DNA of 64,000 nucleotides from Bacteroidia bacterium (GTDB taxonomy: Bacteria; Bacteroidota; Bacteroidia; SpSt-205), in the NCBI GenBank assembly GCA_026003235.1, contig BPGW01000003.1, forward strand, positions 217,427 to 281,426, written 5' to 3'. Of this stretch, positions 62,474 to 64,000 are shown in pieces. The translations under genes and the position numbers were made by a program. Within the stretch, counting starts at the first letter, position 1. The number at the start of each line of letters is the position of its first letter. The notes beneath the pieces are model-generated. The model was not told the DNA's origin. It was given only the letters and a program-made list of their open reading frames with translations, and made no database searches.

Positions 62474-64000
62474 ATGGCTGCCCGAGCGATGGCCGTGGTG
62501 CTGGAAGCCATGCGTCCCCAAGAAAATCGCCCCTTACAAAACCGCTGGCTTTGGGCGGCGGGAGGAGGGCTCTTGCTCCTCCTGGCGGCAGGCGCCGGAC
62601 TGAGCCTGTGGCTAAGCCCTACCTGGAAAGGAGCGCTGCTGAGCCTTCTGTGGGCAGGGGTTTTGATGGGAGGGGTTTATGTAAGCTGGCACCTCTACAG
62701 AAGCGTGCGCACTTACCGCGAAACCGTCCAGCTCCAGGCCCGCGAAGAAATCCTGCGCATTGAAGGGCGCTACAAAGCCCTGGTGCAGTACGCCTCGGAC
62801 GTGTTTTGTATCTTGGACAAAAGCGGCCTTGTTCAGTACGCTAGCCCTTCGGCCCAGCGAGCTTTGGGCTACCCCCCTTCGCAGTTGGAAGGAACTTCCC
62901 TTCGTGAGCTGCTGCATCCGGAAGATCGAGCCTTAGTGGAGAGTGCCCTTGCTCGGGAGGGTTCGGCTTTCTTTCTGGTGAGGCTGCAGCATCGGGAAGG
63001 CTACTGGCGCTACTTTGAAGCGGTGGGCCAACCGCTTTTCAATGACCCTCTGGTGAAAGGTTACCTTCTGACGCTGCGGGATGTGACGGACCGCCAGCGA
63101 GAAGAAGCCCAGAAACGCGAAAAAGAAGCCGCCGCCCTGCGCCTGGCCATAGAACGCGAACGCGCCGAGTACGAGAAAAACCTCATTGAGCAAAGCAAAC
63201 GGCAGCTGGAAGAAGCCTACCGCCTCATTGAACAAAAAAACAGAGAAATCACCGAGAGCATTCAATATGCGGCTCGGATCCAGCAAGGGATGGTCGTGCC
63301 TCCTGATGCGATTCGGACGTACTTGCCAGAGAGCTTTGTTTTTTGGAAGCCGCGCGACATTGTGAGCGGGGACTTTTATTGGTTTTTGGCGCTGGAGGAG
63401 TGGGTTTACTTTGCGGCAGCCGACTGCACAGGGCACGGGGTTCCGGGGGCGCTGATGACGATGATTGCGTCGGCGGTGTTGACGCAGGCCGTACTCCAAG
63501 AAGGGCTGCGATCTCCTGATGAGATTCTGGCGGGGGCTCATCGTCTCTTGCGGCGGGCCCTTCGGCAGGATGTGCCAGGAGCGCGTTCCGAGGATGGCAT
63601 GGACATCGCCCTCTTAGCTTATCAGCCTTCCATCCGCAAGATCCACTATGCGGGGGCTAATCGCCCTCTCTGGGTAGTAAGCCCCGGAGAAGCCGAGCCC
63701 CAAGAATACCCTGCCGACCGAAAAGGCATCGGAGGAGCTTCGGCTCCAGCCCAGCAGTTTTTTACCCTTCATGTGATCGAGCCGCCCACCGGAGCGTGGA
63801 TATACGCTTCTTCGGATGGATACGCTGATCAGTTTGGAGGCCCTCAAGGGAAAAAATACATGGCCAAGCGCTTCAAGCGATTTTTGGCGCAGCTTGCTTC
63901 TCTTTCTCCCGAAGCTCAGCACCAGGCCCTGGAAGCCGATCTGGCCACCTGGAAGGGTGATTATCCCCAAACAGATGACATTCTGGTGATAGGGCTGCGG
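62474..64000 (+). CDS. PAS and SpoIIE-type PP2C phosphatase sensor, 3' truncated
   Basis: The frame starts at ATG 62474, one base after the PorP stop, and stays open to the window end (509 codons), so the C-terminus is missing. Order: two membrane helices (about residues 20-70), a PAS domain (YKALVQYASDVFCILDKSG to LLHPEDR), a coiled coil with several Glu/Lys/Arg repeats, and a PP2C-type SpoIIE phosphatase domain (RDIVSGDFYWF, ADCTGHGVPGALMTMIA, YASSDGYADQFGG). Such proteins dephosphorylate partners such as anti-sigma antagonists in response to signals. It belongs to the cargo/PorP operon. Confidence 0.88.
   Translation, partial: MAARAMAVVLEAMRPQENRPLQNRWLWAAGGGLLLLLAAGAGLSLWLSPTWKGALLSLLWAGVLMGGVYVSWHLYRSVRTYRETVQLQAREEILRIEGRYKALVQYASDVFCILDKSGLVQYASPSAQRALGYPPSQLEGTSLRELLHPEDRALVESALAREGSAFFLVRLQHREGYWRYFEAVGQPLFNDPLVKGYLLTLRDVTDRQREEAQKREKEAAALRLAIERERAEYEKNLIEQSKRQLEEAYRLIEQKNREITESIQYAARIQQGMVVPPDAIRTYLPESFVFWKPRDIVSGDFYWFLALEEWVYFAAADCTGHGVPGALMTMIASAVLTQAVLQEGLRSPDEILAGAHRLLRRALRQDVPGARSEDGMDIALLAYQPSIRKIHYAGANRPLWVVSPGEAEPQEYPADRKGIGGASAPAQQFFTLHVIEPPTGAWIYASSDGYADQFGGPQGKKYMAKRFKRFLAQLASLSPEAQHQALEADLATWKGDYPQTDDILVIGLR

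Overview
The window looks like part of a chromosome of a Bacteroidota (Bacteroidetes) bacterium, possibly an uncultured one assembled from a metagenome. Three things support this: several proteins end in type IX secretion system (T9SS) sorting domains and a PorP/SprF-like protein is present; TAnnTTTG boxes, the known Bacteroidetes -7 promoter element, stand in front of many genes; and release factor 2 and several housekeeping genes have the expected form. The sequence is GC-rich and gene-dense, and many genes overlap by 1 to 47 bases. No CRISPR array, insertion sequence, phage or rRNA operon was seen.

Layout. 0-6.6 kb: symporter, TPR proteins and a flavoprotein. 6.7-10.2 kb: metE next to a BtuF/FecB-like lipoprotein. 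10.1-12.2 kb: rpmH-rnpA-yidD with a T9SS cargo and a DUF2905 protein. 12.2-16.2 kb: a nucleotide-sugar run (UDP-glucuronate decarboxylase-like, rfbC, rfbA) overlapping into a bat-like aerotolerance pair. 16.2-17.4 kb: osmC, two tRNAs and a flavin reductase. 17.5-22.4 kb: a coiled-coil membrane protein, a large RecB-like nuclease, an EamA transporter and tadA. 22.4-29.8 kb: DUF255 protein, DEDD exonuclease and a 1524-residue secreted protein. 30-43.8 kb: T9SS cargo, rRNA methyltransferase, flippase, thrS, rseP, TPR protein, adk, ribBA, mnmE and another cargo. 43.9-50.1 kb: prfB, glycosyltransferase, obgE, dxr, tRNA-Val, an endonuclease/phosphatase-family protein and a rhomboid protease. 50.1-64 kb: a surface and secretion region with GH18 cargo, Ser/Thr kinase, esterase cargo, dockerin-like protein, a type A cargo, a large type B cargo, a PorP/SprF-like protein and a PAS-SpoIIE phosphatase running off the end.

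Two patterns cross the whole window. First, a TAnnTTTG-like box lies 4-9 bases before the start codon of about twenty genes, and similar boxes precede two tRNA genes. This implies leaderless or nearly leaderless mRNAs, and it repeatedly points to GTG starts that would otherwise be overlooked. Several divergent gene pairs have both boxes packed into about 40 bases; in one pair the boxes overlap. Second, nine genes are interrupted: eight by frame breaks, one by an in-frame TGA. Most of the frame breaks are repaired by removing one base from a homopolymer. Because essential genes (obgE, dxr) are affected, I read most of these as consensus errors, not pseudogenes.
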